A stretch of 64,000 bases of DNA from JBBROS01 sp963752225. Lineage in GTDB: Bacteria > Pseudomonadota > Alphaproteobacteria > Acetobacterales > Acetobacteraceae. The translations under genes were made by a program, and so were the position numbers. Location: NCBI GenBank assembly GCA_963752225.1, contig CAVVXS010000007.1, positions 1,302,001 to 1,366,000 on the forward strand. Reading direction: 5' to 3'. How positions within the stretch are numbered: the stretch's first letter is position 1; the number at the start of each line of letters is the position of its first letter. The notes beneath the pieces are model-generated. The model did no database searches. It was not told the origin of the DNA and worked only from the letters and a program-made list of their open reading frames with translations. This document shows, in pieces, positions 17,703-26,424 of this stretch.

Positions 17703-18773
17703 CTACGCCTGCATTTCTCTTACGGGCGGCAGCATCGGGACCTCGTTGTCGGCTCCCTGCCAGTGGTCACCGATCGAGGGAGACCAAACTTCCTCCCACG
17801 AGCCTTGGGTCGAAGCGCGGCTGTACTCGGTCGCGCGGTTCTCGAAGAAGTTGGCGTGCTCGACCGCGTTCAGCATGTCGTCCAGCCACGGCAACGGGTT
17901 GTCCTCGACGTGGAACAGCGCATTGAGGCCCAGCTGCACCAGACGGCGGTCGGCAATGTAGCGGATGTAGTTCTTCACCTCGCCCGAGGTCAGACCCTCG
18001 ATCGGCCCCTGCTCGAAGGCGAGGTCGATGAACGCGTCCTCGTGCTCGACGATGGTCGCGCAGCATTCGTAGATTTCCTGCCGCAGCTGCTCGGTCCAGA
18101 TCTCCGGATTTTCCTGCACGAAGGTGCGGAACAGGCGGATGATCGACAGGCAGTGCAGCGTCTCGTCGCGCACCGACCAGGACACCACCTGCCCCATGCC
18201 CTTCATTTTGTTGAACCGCGGGAAGTTCAGCAGGATCGCGAACGAGGCGAACAGCTGCAGGCCCTCGGTGAAGGCGCCGAACGCCGCCAGGGTCTTGGCG
18301 ATCTCGTGCTTGTTCTCGACCGTGAAGCCCTGCATGTAGTCGAACTTGTCCTTCATCTCCTTGTATTTGAGGAAGGCCGAGTATTCGGTTTCGGGCATGC
18401 CGATGGTGTCGAGCAGATGGCTGTAGGCAGCGATGTGGATCGTCTCGATGTTGCTGAACGCCGACAGCATCATCAGCACCTCAGTCGGCTTGAACACCTG
18501 GCTGTAGTGCTTCATGTAGCAGTTGTTCACCTCGACGTCGGCCTGGGTGAAGAAACGGAAGATCTGCGTCAGCAGGTTCTGCTCCGACGCCGTCAGCGTC
18601 CGATGCCAGTCCTTCACGTCGTCGGCAAGCGGGATCTCCTCAGGCAGCCAATGCACGCGCTGCTGCGTCAGCCAAGCTTCGTAAGCCCACGGGTAACGGA
18701 ACGGCTTGTAGACGGGGTTCTCCGTCAGCAGGTCGAGGCGCTTCTCCTCCTTGGGCAGCATTCCGTCCATCAT
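17703..18773 (-). CDS. nrdB: Ribonucleotide reductase class I beta subunit
   Basis: A 356-residue R2 subunit that holds the diiron-tyrosyl radical used by NrdA to make deoxyribonucleotides. Iron ligands and radical fit E. coli spacing: Asp79, Glu110, His113 and Tyr117 (SNIETIHIAAYSHLL), with the second ligand set in RDETLH. The presence of the radical tyrosine points to class Ia rather than Ic. AGGA precedes the first of two adjacent ATG codons by four bases. nrdA is not adjacent or elsewhere in the window, and no NrdR box was found upstream by eye. Confidence 0.93.
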   Translation of the reverse strand: MMDGMLPKEEKRLDLLTENPVYKPFRYPWAYEAWLTQQRVHWLPEEIPLADDVKDWHRTLTASEQNLLTQIFRFFTQADVEVNNCYMKHYSQVFKPTEVLMMLSAFSNIETIHIAAYSHLLDTIGMPETEYSAFLKYKEMKDKFDYMQGFTVENKHEIAKTLAAFGAFTEGLQLFASFAILLNFPRFNKMKGMGQVVSWSVRDETLHCLSIIRLFRTFVQENPEIWTEQLRQEIYECCATIVEHEDAFIDLAFEQGPIEGLTSGEVKNYIRYIADRRLVQLGLNALFHVEDNPLPWLDDMLNAVEHANFFENRATEYSRASTQGSWEEVWSPSIGDHWQGADNEVPMLPPVREMQA

Positions 18774-18967
18774 GTGGTCCTTTCGTCGATCGCCGTCACG
18801 CCCCCGACATGCCTTCCGGAACGGGAAGGTCAAGCCGGATGCGCGCGGATTGCAGGTGGAGCGTCCCTCGCGGCACGCATTCCCCGACAACTCGGGGCGT
18901 CAGCCCAGGCTACCACGCGCGTCCGACCGGCGCGACCGCATTCGGGTCCAAGCCACCGGCCGGAAGT

Positions 18968-19930
18968 TTAGGTCCGCGCCGGGACGGGCGGCGTCCAGAC
19001 CGCCTTCCGCACGTCGACGCGCGACGGGATAATCCGCAGCTTGGCGAACGTGTCGGCGATCTCCTGCTGCTGAGCAATGATGTGGTCGTCCATCGGCTGG
19101 ACCGCGTAGACGCCGCGGGGCGCCGCCACCCGCTGCGCCTCGATCGGCACGCCGGTCACCTCGGTCATCAACCCGGCCAGCTCCTCCGGATGGGCGCCGG
19201 CCCAGGCGGCGGCGCCGTTGATCGCGTCCAGGATGGTCTGCACCTGGGCCGGCACCCGCGTCGCCCATGGGCGATGGGCGAGGAAGAAGCTGTTGGACGG
19301 CGCCACGTCGGTCGCCTCGACCAGCACCTTGGTGGCCGGGTCCTGCTGGGCGATGGCGTAGAACGGATCCCAGATCGACCAGGCGTCGACGCTGCCGTTG
19401 CGGAATGCGGCGGCCGCGTCGGCCGGCTGCATCGGCACCGACTGGATGTCGGCCGGGGTCAGCCCGGCCCGGGCCAGCGCCTTGACCACCACATTGTGCG
19501 CACTCGACCCGCGCGTATAGGCGACCCGGCGGCCCTTCAGGTCGGCCAGCGTGCGGACCGGCCCGCCCTCGCGCACCAGGATCGCCTGGTTGCTGTGCAC
19601 GATCGGCTGCGCGCCGACATACACGAGGTCCGCGCCCGCAGCCTGGGCGAAGATCGGCGGCGTGTCGCCGGCGTAGCCGAAATCGACCGCACCCGCGTTC
19701 AGCGCTTCCAGCAATAGCGGCCCGGCGTTGAACTCGTTCCATTGCACCGGCACGCCCAGCGGCGCGAACGCCTTCTCGAGCGTGCCTTGCCGGCGCAGGA
19801 TCACCAGGGAGCCGTTCTTCTGGTAGCCGATCCGCACCGGGTCGGCCGCCAGCGCCGGCCGGGCCAAGGCCAGCGCCGTCACCCCCAGCAGCGCCGCGCG
19901 CCGGCCGATCCGCACATCCGTCATGTTCAT
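18968..19930 (-). CDS. ssuA: Alkanesulfonate ABC transporter, substrate-binding protein
   Basis: A 320-residue periplasmic binding protein. The N-terminus has a signal peptide with RIGRRAALLG followed by a hydrophobic run and cleavage near ALA-ADP, possibly a Tat signal. The body has the SsuA/TauA pattern (VRIGYQKNGSL, YAGDTPPIFAQ, SIWDPFYAIA). It captures aliphatic sulfonates for import by SsuBC. The start overlaps the ssuB stop by ATGA, and a GGAG lies eight bases upstream. It is unusual that ssuA is last in the operon; in E. coli the order is ssuEADCB. Confidence 0.9.
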   Translation of the reverse strand: MNMTDVRIGRRAALLGVTALALARPALAADPVRIGYQKNGSLVILRRQGTLEKAFAPLGVPVQWNEFNAGPLLLEALNAGAVDFGYAGDTPPIFAQAAGADLVYVGAQPIVHSNQAILVREGGPVRTLADLKGRRVAYTRGSSAHNVVVKALARAGLTPADIQSVPMQPADAAAAFRNGSVDAWSIWDPFYAIAQQDPATKVLVEATDVAPSNSFFLAHRPWATRVPAQVQTILDAINGAAAWAGAHPEELAGLMTEVTGVPIEAQRVAAPRGVYAVQPMDDHIIAQQQEIADTFAKLRIIPSRVDVRKAVWTPPVPART

Positions 19931-20631
19931 ACGACACTCTCCTCATGCACCCCGAGCGCACCCAGCAAGGTCCGCCGCAGCGGCCCATGGCCGGCGTCCC
20001 CGGCATGCCGCGGCCGTGGCAGGTCCACATCCACATCCATCGCGATCCGCCCGCCATCCAGCAGCAGCACGCGGTCGGCCAGCAACACCGCCTCGTCCAC
20101 GTCGTGGGTGACGATCAGCACGGCCGGGCCATGCCGGCGCCAGAGGTCGAGCACCAGCCCATGCATCCTGATGCGCGTCAGCGCATCGAGTGCCGCGAAC
20201 GGCTCGTCCAGCAGCAGCAGCTTCGGCGAACGCACCAGGGCGCGCGCCAACGCCACCCGCTGCGCCTCGCCGCCCGACAGCGTCAGCGGCCAAGCGTCGA
20301 GATGCCGGCCGAGGCCCACCTCCGCCAACGCCGCCTCGGCCCGGCTGCGCACGCCGGCGCCCTCCAGCCCCAGCGTCACGTTCTCCCAGACCGGCGCCCA
20401 TGGCAGCAGGCGCGGCTCCTGGAACACCACCGCGGTCGGTTGCGGCACCTCAATCGTGGCCCCGGCCGGCGCCGGGTCGAGCCCGGCCAGCGTGCGCAGC
20501 AAGGTGGTCTTGCCCGAGCCGCTGCGCCCGAGCAGCGCGGTGAAGCTGCCCGGCGGCAGGTCGAGGTCGAGCCGGTCCAAGACCGTCCGGTCGCCGAACC
20601 GCCGGGTCAGGTTGCGCAGCGTGACGCTCAT
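19927..20631 (-). CDS. ssuB: Alkanesulfonate ABC transporter, ATPase
   Basis: A 234-residue ABC ATPase of the nitrate/sulfonate/taurine importer class. Walker A is GRSGSGKTT, the Q-loop VFQEPRLLPW, the signature LSGGEAQR and Walker B LLLLDEPFAALD. The ATG at 20631 overlaps the ssuC stop by ATGA; a longer frame starting 11 codons upstream would lie inside ssuC and is less likely. It powers import through SsuC. Confidence 0.92.
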   Translation of the reverse strand: MSVTLRNLTRRFGDRTVLDRLDLDLPPGSFTALLGRSGSGKTTLLRTLAGLDPAPAGATIEVPQPTAVVFQEPRLLPWAPVWENVTLGLEGAGVRSRAEAALAEVGLGRHLDAWPLTLSGGEAQRVALARALVRSPKLLLLDEPFAALDALTRIRMHGLVLDLWRRHGPAVLIVTHDVDEAVLLADRVLLLDGGRIAMDVDVDLPRPRHAGDAGHGPLRRTLLGALGVHEESVV

Positions 20632-21455
20632 CGCGCCACCTGCCGCAGCACTGTCGGCCGCCACCGCAAGGCCCGGCCCTCAATGGCGCGGACCACCGCG
20701 TCGGCGCCGAGCCCGAGCAGCGCGTAGACCAGCAGCCCGACCACGATGATGTCGGTGCGCAGGAAGTCGCGGGCATCGTTGATCATGTGGCCGATGCCCG
20801 ACGTGGCATTGATCTGCTCGGCCACCACCAGCGTCAGCCACGAGACGCCGAGCGCGTAGCGCAACCCGGTCAGCAGCGACGGCAATGCGCCCGGCAGCAC
20901 GATGCGGCGGATCAGCGCCAAGCGGCCGAGGCCGAATACGCGGCCCGCTTCCAGCAGCTTCGGATCGACGCCGCGGATGCCGGCGAACAGGTTCAGGTAG
21001 ACCGGGAACAACGCGCCCAGGGTGACGAGCGCCACCTTGGGAAACTCGCCGATGCCGAACCACAGGATGAAGAGCGGCACCAAGGCCAAATGCGGCAGGG
21101 TGCGCAGCATCTGCATCGGCGCGTCGAGCGCGTCCTCGCCCAGCCGCGACAAGCCGGCCGCCACCGCAAGCACCACGCCCAGGCTGGCGCCGATGGCGAA
21201 GCCGGCCGCGACCCGGGCCAGCGACACCGCCAGGTCGACCGGCAGATCGCCCGCCGCCGTCAGCTCCCAGGCCGAGGCGACAATGCTGCTGGGCGCCGCG
21301 ATCGTGCGCGGCGAGATCCAGCCGGCCCGGGACAACGCTTCCCACGCCAGCAGCAGCAGGAGCGGCGACACCGCACGGCGCAGCCCGCCAAGTTGCCAGC
21401 GCCGCCGGACCCGCTTCTCGGGCGCAACGGCGCCGAGGGTGAGCGACTGGCTCAT
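20628..21455 (-). CDS. ssuC: Alkanesulfonate ABC transporter, permease
   Basis: A 275-residue BPD-type permease with about six membrane helices and the EAA-type loop that contacts the ATPase (ILEAGRVFGLG-like region: KLLEAGRVFGLGRLALIRRI). The C-terminal half INATSGIGHMINDAR matches the SsuC/TauC family. Start and stop overlap neighbours by four bases each, so the whole ssu set is one transcript. Confidence 0.92.
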   Translation of the reverse strand: MSQSLTLGAVAPEKRVRRRWQLGGLRRAVSPLLLLLAWEALSRAGWISPRTIAAPSSIVASAWELTAAGDLPVDLAVSLARVAAGFAIGASLGVVLAVAAGLSRLGEDALDAPMQMLRTLPHLALVPLFILWFGIGEFPKVALVTLGALFPVYLNLFAGIRGVDPKLLEAGRVFGLGRLALIRRIVLPGALPSLLTGLRYALGVSWLTLVVAEQINATSGIGHMINDARDFLRTDIIVVGLLVYALLGLGADAVVRAIEGRALRWRPTVLRQVAR

Positions 21456-22625
21456 CGCGCCGGCACCGGCACGCGGAACGCTTCGGTGGTCATGAACGAG
21501 CCGCCGCCGGTCAGGAGGCTGGGGCCGCCCTGCTTGGCCCCTGCGGCGCCGATGCCGAGCAAGGGGAACAACAGCTCGGCGACCCGGTAGCTTTCGTCCA
21601 GATGCGGGTAGCCGGACGCGATCACGGTGTCGATGCCGAGCGCCTGGTATTCACGGAGCCGTTCCGCCACCGTTTCTGGGTCGCCGACCAGGGCGGTGCC
21701 GGCGCCGCCGCGCACCAAGCCGACGCCGGCCCACAGGTTTGGCGCGACTTCCAGCTTCTCCCGCGAACCGCCATGCAAGGCGAGCATGCGCTTCTGCCCC
21801 TCGCTGTCGCTTTCGGTGGCGAGCTTGCGCTGCGCCGTCTCGATCACGTCGTCGGACAGGTGCTTGATCAGGTCACGCGCCGCGTCCCAGGCCTGACCCT
21901 CGGTTTCGCGGACGATAAGGTGCAGGCGGATGCCGTAGCGCAGCGTGCGGCCCAGCGCCGCGGCCCGGCTGCGGATATCGGCGATCTTCTCGCCGACCGC
22001 CTCGGGCGGCTCGCCCCAGGTGAGGTAGGTGTCCGCTTGCGCCGCGGCCAGCGTGTGGGCGGCCGGCGAGGATCCGCCGAAGTAGATCGGCGGGTGCGGC
22101 GCTTGCACCGGCGGAAACAGCAGCCGGCCATTCTTGGAGGACCAGGTACTGGCCCTCATGGTTCACGACCTCGCCGGCCATCAAGCCGCGCCAGATGTGC
22201 AGGAAGTCGGCGGCCTGGTCGTAACGCTCGTCGTGACCGAGGGTCAGCCCGTCGCCGGCGAGGTCGGCCGGATTGCCGCCGCACACCACGTTGACCATCA
22301 GCCGCCCGTCCGACAGCCGGTCGAGCGCGGCGTATTGCCGGGCCGCCTCGCCCGGGGTGACGTGACCGGGGCGCATGGCCACCAGGAACCGCAGACGCTC
22401 GGTGAACGGCGCGATGCTCGCCGCCGTCACCAGCGCGTCCTCGCAGCCATTGCCGGTCGGCAGCAGGATGCCAGTGTAGCCGAGCTGGTCGGTGGCCTGG
22501 GCGATCAGCCGCAGGTAACGGTTGTCCACCGCACGCTGGCCCTGCGCCGAGCCGAGATAGCGGCCATCGCCGCCGGTCGGCAGGAACCACAACATATCGA
22601 GGGGACGGCCGGGGGCGGCGTTCAT
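21452..22625 (-). pseudogene. ssuD: FMNH2-dependent alkanesulfonate monooxygenase, frameshifted
   Basis: Two frames together cover a complete SsuD (about 390 residues; E. coli 381), the luciferase-like enzyme that releases sulfite from alkanesulfonates using reduced flavin. Frame one (from 22625) runs from MNAAPGRPLDMLWF to NHEGQYLVL. Frame two continues with KNGRLLFPPVQAPHPPIYFGG to the end at 21452. The switch lies at about 22134-22141, in the sequence CCTCCAAG read on the minus strand; the total length is 3n+1, so removing one base restores a single frame. Both halves are otherwise well conserved, so this is a recent mutation or a sequence error. No ssuE flavin reductase is present in the window. 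Confidence 0.85.
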
Positions 22626-22849
22626 TGGCGGGCTCCTGTGGCAGGGCGTTCGAAAGGATGGAGGCCGGGCAAGCGGCCGGTCGTGAACAGGTGGTCGACG
22701 ACGCGCTGCACGTCCGGCAAGGACGGCCAGACGCTGCCGTCCAACTCATCGACCCGTGGGTCGACGGCGATGAAACGGAACGCGGCCTGATGGCTGACGG
22801 CAGCGCCGGCGAACTGGCCGGCGACTTCGATGACGTGCGATTGGTGCAT
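22622..22849 (-). CDS. Small conserved hypothetical protein coupled to ssuD
   Basis: A 75-residue soluble protein whose TGA overlaps the ssuD ATG (ATGA), which makes it the first gene of the ssu operon. GGAG lies five bases before its ATG. The pattern FRFIAVDPRVDELDGSVWPS with a following helix resembles short unknown-function proteins I recall next to sulfur genes in related bacteria. It has no Cys, no membrane segment and no clear DNA-binding motif. A role in sulfonate or sulfur assimilation is inferred only from position. Confidence 0.65.
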   Translation of the reverse strand: MHQSHVIEVAGQFAGAAVSHQAAFRFIAVDPRVDELDGSVWPSLPDVQRVVDHLFTTGRLPGLHPFERPATGARQ

Positions 22850-23140
22850 TATGGCTCCACTGCGATCGCGGGGTGGCGTCGCCCGGCGCGGGTGGCGTCC
22901 GGGCAGGCTCAGAACTGATCGGGGTGGGGCATCAACAGCGGCGGGGGCGGCGAACCATGGTCATCCTCGGCAGCCGGGAACGGGCCCCGACACTGCAAAG
23001 ATGTTCGGTACCTCGGCCGCGGGCGCTCAAGGCGAAAAGCCCGCTCGGTGCCACTTTGCCGGTTGCGTCTGTTTTCGGTCACCGCGGCAAACGGCCGTGC
23101 TGCCGCCGGCTCCGCCGCCAGAAGAAATCGCTCCGGGCGG
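22850..23140. other. Probable ssu operon promoter region
   Basis: A 291-base gap between the Lrp-type regulator and the first ssu gene, both leftward. It must hold the ssu promoter. It is very GC rich with several overlapping inverted repeats near 23060-23130, and I could not pick a convincing -35/-10 pair or a CysB/Cbl-type site. Confidence 0.4.
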
Positions 23141-23638
23141 CTAGGCTTCGGAGTCCTCGCTGGCGCGGCGGTCGCGGAAGGCGCGCGCCACCAGCGGGTA
23201 GGCGGTGGTGTGCTTCATCCGCTCCATCGCGAAGCGCGAGGTGACGTTTTTGAGCGGCACCGTGCCGATCAGCCGTTTGTAGAACCCGTCGAACGCCGCC
23301 ATGTCGGCCACCGCCACGCGCAGCATGTAATCGACCTCGCCCGCCATCCGGTAGGCTTCCATCACCTCCGGCATCGCGTCCATCGCGGCCGCGAACCGCG
23401 CCATCCACTCCTCCGAATGCTCGTGCGCCTCGATCGCCACGAACACGATCAGGCCGACGCCGACATGCTCCGGCTCCAGCAGCGCGACCCGGCGGGTGAT
23501 GGTGCCGGCCTGCTCCATTTTCTGGATGCGCTTCCACACCGGTGTCGGCGACAGCCCGACCTGGTCGGCGAGTTGCGCCATCGGCACCGTCGCGTCGTCC
23601 TGCAGCAAACCCAGCAGCTTGCGGTCGATCTCGTCCAT
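23141..23638 (-). CDS. Lrp/AsnC family transcriptional regulator
   Basis: A 165-residue regulator. The N-terminal helix-turn-helix (MAQLADQVGLSPTPVWKRI, about 20-38) is followed by a C-terminal RAM ligand-binding domain (residues about 65-145) with the GEVDYMLRV core strand. The family senses amino acids and forms octamers. It starts nine bases after the upstream hydrolase gene stops, so the two are co-transcribed. It may act on the adjacent ssu operon, but this is inferred from position only. Confidence 0.9.
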   Translation of the reverse strand: MDEIDRKLLGLLQDDATVPMAQLADQVGLSPTPVWKRIQKMEQAGTITRRVALLEPEHVGVGLIVFVAIEAHEHSEEWMARFAAAMDAMPEVMEAYRMAGEVDYMLRVAVADMAAFDGFYKRLIGTVPLKNVTSRFAMERMKHTTAYPLVARAFRDRRASEDSEA

Positions 23639-23647
23639 TGCCAGGCC

Positions 23648-24307
23648 CTATGTCAGGCGCATCGCCTCGGCGACGAACGGGTTCGAGTTGCGCTCCAGCC
23701 CGATCGTGCTGCCGGGCCCGTGGCCGCACAGGAAGGCCATGTTGTCCGGCAGCTTCATCAACTTGTCGCGGATCGAGCGCAGCAGGGTATTGGTGTCGCC
23801 TTGGGGCAGGTCGGTGCGGCCGACGGAGCCGCGGAACAGCACGTCGCCGACGATGGCCAAGCGGGATGCCGGGTTGATGAACACAACATGGCCCGGCGTG
23901 TGGCCCGGGCAGTGCAGCACGTCGAATCGGTGTCCGCCGAGCGTAACCGTGTCGCCCTCGTGCAGCCAGCGGTCGGGCCGCACCGGACGGGCCCCGGCAA
24001 TGCCGTACTTCGCCCCGGTCTCAGCCAGGCTATCCAGAAGAAAGGTGTCGCGCTCGTCGGGTCCGTCGATCGGCACGCCGCCCAGCCGCTCCTTCAGTTC
24101 GGCGGCCCCACCGGCATGATCGAAATGTCCGTGGGTCAGCAGGATCCGCTCGACGGTGAGGTCCAGCTTGGCGACCGTCTCCATGATGGCCGGCACGTCG
24201 CCGCCGGGGTCCACTACGATCGCCGCCTTGCTCGGATCATCCCACAGCAGCGTGCAGTTTTGTTGCACCGGAGTGACGGGGATGATAGCGGCTTTCAACT
24301 CAGGCAT
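23648..24307 (-). CDS. Metallo-beta-lactamase-fold hydrolase, glyoxalase II-like
   Basis: A 219-residue soluble enzyme. The dinuclear metal motif THGHFDH is followed by CPGHTPGH, GDVLFRGSVGR and the C-terminal CGHGPGS histidine, the arrangement of YcbL/GloB-type thioester hydrolases. Short length without the C-terminal glutathione domain fits the YcbL type. The start MPELKAAIIP is chosen because the nine codons before it are not protein-like. It is divergent from map and co-transcribed with the Lrp-type regulator. Confidence 0.85.
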   Translation of the reverse strand: MPELKAAIIPVTPVQQNCTLLWDDPSKAAIVVDPGGDVPAIMETVAKLDLTVERILLTHGHFDHAGGAAELKERLGGVPIDGPDERDTFLLDSLAETGAKYGIAGARPVRPDRWLHEGDTVTLGGHRFDVLHCPGHTPGHVVFINPASRLAIVGDVLFRGSVGRTDLPQGDTNTLLRSIRDKLMKLPDNMAFLCGHGPGSTIGLERNSNPFVAEAMRLT

Positions 24308-24448
24308 GTCGGCATCCGTTGGGTGTTGCCGCATCTACGGCCAAGGGCGCCGCGGCAGCAACCCGCGAGCGCCCAGGGCGCGTGCGGCCTTGCACCATCG
24401 CGGGTCGCTGCGCATGTTTGACACTTCTTTAGGGGACGATTGGGACCG

Positions 24449-25249
24449 ATGGACGGCGGCAGCGACGCAAGACGCATCACGATCCACACCGCCGAGGACT
24501 TCGCCGGCATGCGCGCCGCCGGGCAGCTTGCCGCCGCGACGCTGGACATGATCGCCCCGCACGTGCGCCCAGGCGTCACCACGGCCGAGCTCGACCGGCT
24601 CTGCCACGACTTCATTCACGACGCCGGGGCCACCCCGGCGCCGCTCAACTACCGCGGCTTTCCGAAGTCGATCTGCACCTCCATCAACCACGTCGTCTGC
24701 CACGGCATTCCCGGCGAGCGCCGGCTGATCGACGGCGACGTGCTCAACATCGACGTGACCGTGGTGCTCGATGGCTGGCACGGCGACAGCAGCCGCATGT
24801 ATGCGGCCGGCACCCCGTCCACCAAGGCCGCGCGGCTGCTCGACGTCACCTTCGAAAGCCTCATGCGAGGCGTTGCCGCCGTCCGCCCCGGCGCCACGCT
24901 GGGCGACATCGGTTACGCCATCCAGAGCTACGTCGAAGCCAACCGGTTCAGCGTGGTGCGCGACTTCTGCGGCCACGGCATCGGCCGCAAGTTCCACGAG
25001 GCGCCCAACATCCTCCATTTCGGCAAGCCCGGCGAGGGCGCCGTGCTGCGCCCCGGCATGTTCTTCACGATCGAGCCGATGGTCAACGCCGGGCGCCCGG
25101 AGGTGAAGGTGCTCGATGACGGCTGGACCGCCGTCACCCGCGACCGCACCTTGTCGGCGCAGTTCGAGCATATGGTCGGTGTGACCGAGACCGGCTGCGA
25201 GGTGTTCACCTATTCCCCCGCGGGATTGGACAAGCCGCCCTACAAATGA
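24449..25249 (+). CDS. map: Type I methionine aminopeptidase
   Basis: A 266-residue cytoplasmic enzyme that removes the initiator methionine from nascent proteins. The pita-bread fold metal ligands are visible: His in NHVVCHGIP, Asp in NIDVT and HGDSSRM, His in CGHGIGRKFHE, Glu in TIEPM and Glu in QFEHM. The start is ATG 24449 (GGGA three bases upstream); a TTG nine bases earlier lies close to AGGGGA and is an alternative. It overlaps the thioesterase gene by four bases and heads the map / thioesterase / radC / tcuB group. Confidence 0.93.
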   Translation: MDGGSDARRITIHTAEDFAGMRAAGQLAAATLDMIAPHVRPGVTTAELDRLCHDFIHDAGATPAPLNYRGFPKSICTSINHVVCHGIPGERRLIDGDVLNIDVTVVLDGWHGDSSRMYAAGTPSTKAARLLDVTFESLMRGVAAVRPGATLGDIGYAIQSYVEANRFSVVRDFCGHGIGRKFHEAPNILHFGKPGEGAVLRPGMFFTIEPMVNAGRPEVKVLDDGWTAVTRDRTLSAQFEHMVGVTETGCEVFTYSPAGLDKPPYK

Positions 25250-25659
25250 TCGGGCAACCGAGCAGGGCGTTCGTCACCACCCATCGCCTGCGTTTCAACG
25301 ACACCGACCGGCTGGGCCACGTGAACAACGCCGTGTTCGCGGTGATGCTCGAGCAGGGCCGCTCCGAGCTGATGATCGAAGCTGGCTTGCCTCTGGACGG
25401 CAGCGAGCAATCGGTGGTGATCGTCCGGCTCGAGCTCGATTTCCTGGCCGAGATGAACTGGCCCGGCGACATCCGCATCGAGACCGAGACCGTGAAACTG
25501 GGCGGCCGCTCCTTCACGCTCGCGCAGCGCTTGCTGCAAGGTGACACGCTGGCTGGCCGGGCAACGACGGTGCTCGTGGTCATGGATCGGGCGGCGCGGC
25601 GGGCGGTGCCGATCGATCCCTGGCGCGAAAGCCTGTCGCGCTGGATGCCGCCGACCTGA
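25246..25659 (+). CDS. Acyl-CoA thioesterase, 4HBT hotdog fold
   Basis: A 137-residue hotdog-fold thioesterase. The 4-hydroxybenzoyl-CoA thioesterase-type active site is NDTDRLGHVNNAVF (about 18-31), with the catalytic Asp in that loop. It is likely tetrameric and cytoplasmic. Its start overlaps the map stop by ATGA, and its stop overlaps the radC start by one base (TGATG). Acyl substrate unknown. Confidence 0.88.
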   Translation: MIGQPSRAFVTTHRLRFNDTDRLGHVNNAVFAVMLEQGRSELMIEAGLPLDGSEQSVVIVRLELDFLAEMNWPGDIRIETETVKLGGRSFTLAQRLLQGDTLAGRATTVLVVMDRAARRAVPIDPWRESLSRWMPPT

Positions 25660-26414
25660 TGGCCGCCCGGCCCGGCGACCTGCCCGGTGACTTATTGGGC
25701 GAGCCGGCCCCACCCGAGCGCCATCCCGACCGCCCGCCTTCCCCGGTCAGCGCCGAGGGCCACCGCACCCGGCTGCGCGCCCGCCTGCTGACCGCCGGGC
25801 CCGACGCGGTGGCCGATCACGAACTGCTGGAAATGGTGCTGTTCCTGGCCCTGCCCCGGCGCGACACCAAGCCGATCGCCCGCGCCCTGCTGGCCCGCTT
25901 CGGCAGCTTCGCCAACGCGATCAGCGCGCCGCTCCCCGACCTGCGCGGCGTGGACGGATTGGGCGACGCCGGCGCGGCCGCGCTCAAGACGATCCAGGCG
26001 GCGGCGCTGCGCCTGCTGCGCGCCGAGGTGCTGGAACAACCGGTGCTGAACGACTGGCAGCGCCTGCTGGACTACCTCGGCGCCGTGCTCGGCCGCGAGC
26101 GCACGGAGCAGTTCCGGGTTCTGTTCCTCGACAACCGCAACCGCTTGCTGGCCGACGAGGCGCAGAGCCGGGGCACGGTCAACCACACGCCGGTCTACCC
26201 GCGCGAGGTGGTCAAGCGGGCGCTCGAGCTGCACGCGACCGCGCTGATCCTGGTGCACAACCACCCGAGCGGCGACCCGTCGCCGTCGCGGGACGACGTC
26301 GAGATGACGAAGGCGATCGCCGCGGCGGCGCAGGCCTTGGGCGTCGCGCTGCACGATCATGTGGTGGTCGGCAACGGGCGCTGGTTCAGCTTCCGCCGCG
26401 AGGGCCTGCTGTGA
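25659..26414 (+). CDS. radC: RadC family JAB/MPN protein
   Basis: A 251-residue protein with an N-terminal helix-hairpin-helix region (GHRTRLRARL to RGVDGLGDAGAAAL, about 27-110) and a C-terminal JAB/MPN metalloprotease-like domain with HNHPSGDPSPSRDD as zinc motif (about 203-216) and an upstream Glu in EQFRVLFLD. It was historically annotated as a DNA-repair protein, but its real activity is not settled. It is coupled to the thioesterase gene by a one-base overlap. Confidence 0.92.
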   Translation: MAARPGDLPGDLLGEPAPPERHPDRPPSPVSAEGHRTRLRARLLTAGPDAVADHELLEMVLFLALPRRDTKPIARALLARFGSFANAISAPLPDLRGVDGLGDAGAAALKTIQAAALRLLRAEVLEQPVLNDWQRLLDYLGAVLGRERTEQFRVLFLDNRNRLLADEAQSRGTVNHTPVYPREVVKRALELHATALILVHNHPSGDPSPSRDDVEMTKAIAAAAQALGVALHDHVVVGNGRWFSFRREGLL

Positions 26415-26424
26415 GGATGGCACG

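Noticed and set aside
23048..24421. A 457-codon frame opposite the Lrp-type and hydrolase genes
   Set aside because: It is antisense to two genes with clear motifs, and rich in His, Arg and Gln as expected for a shadow frame.
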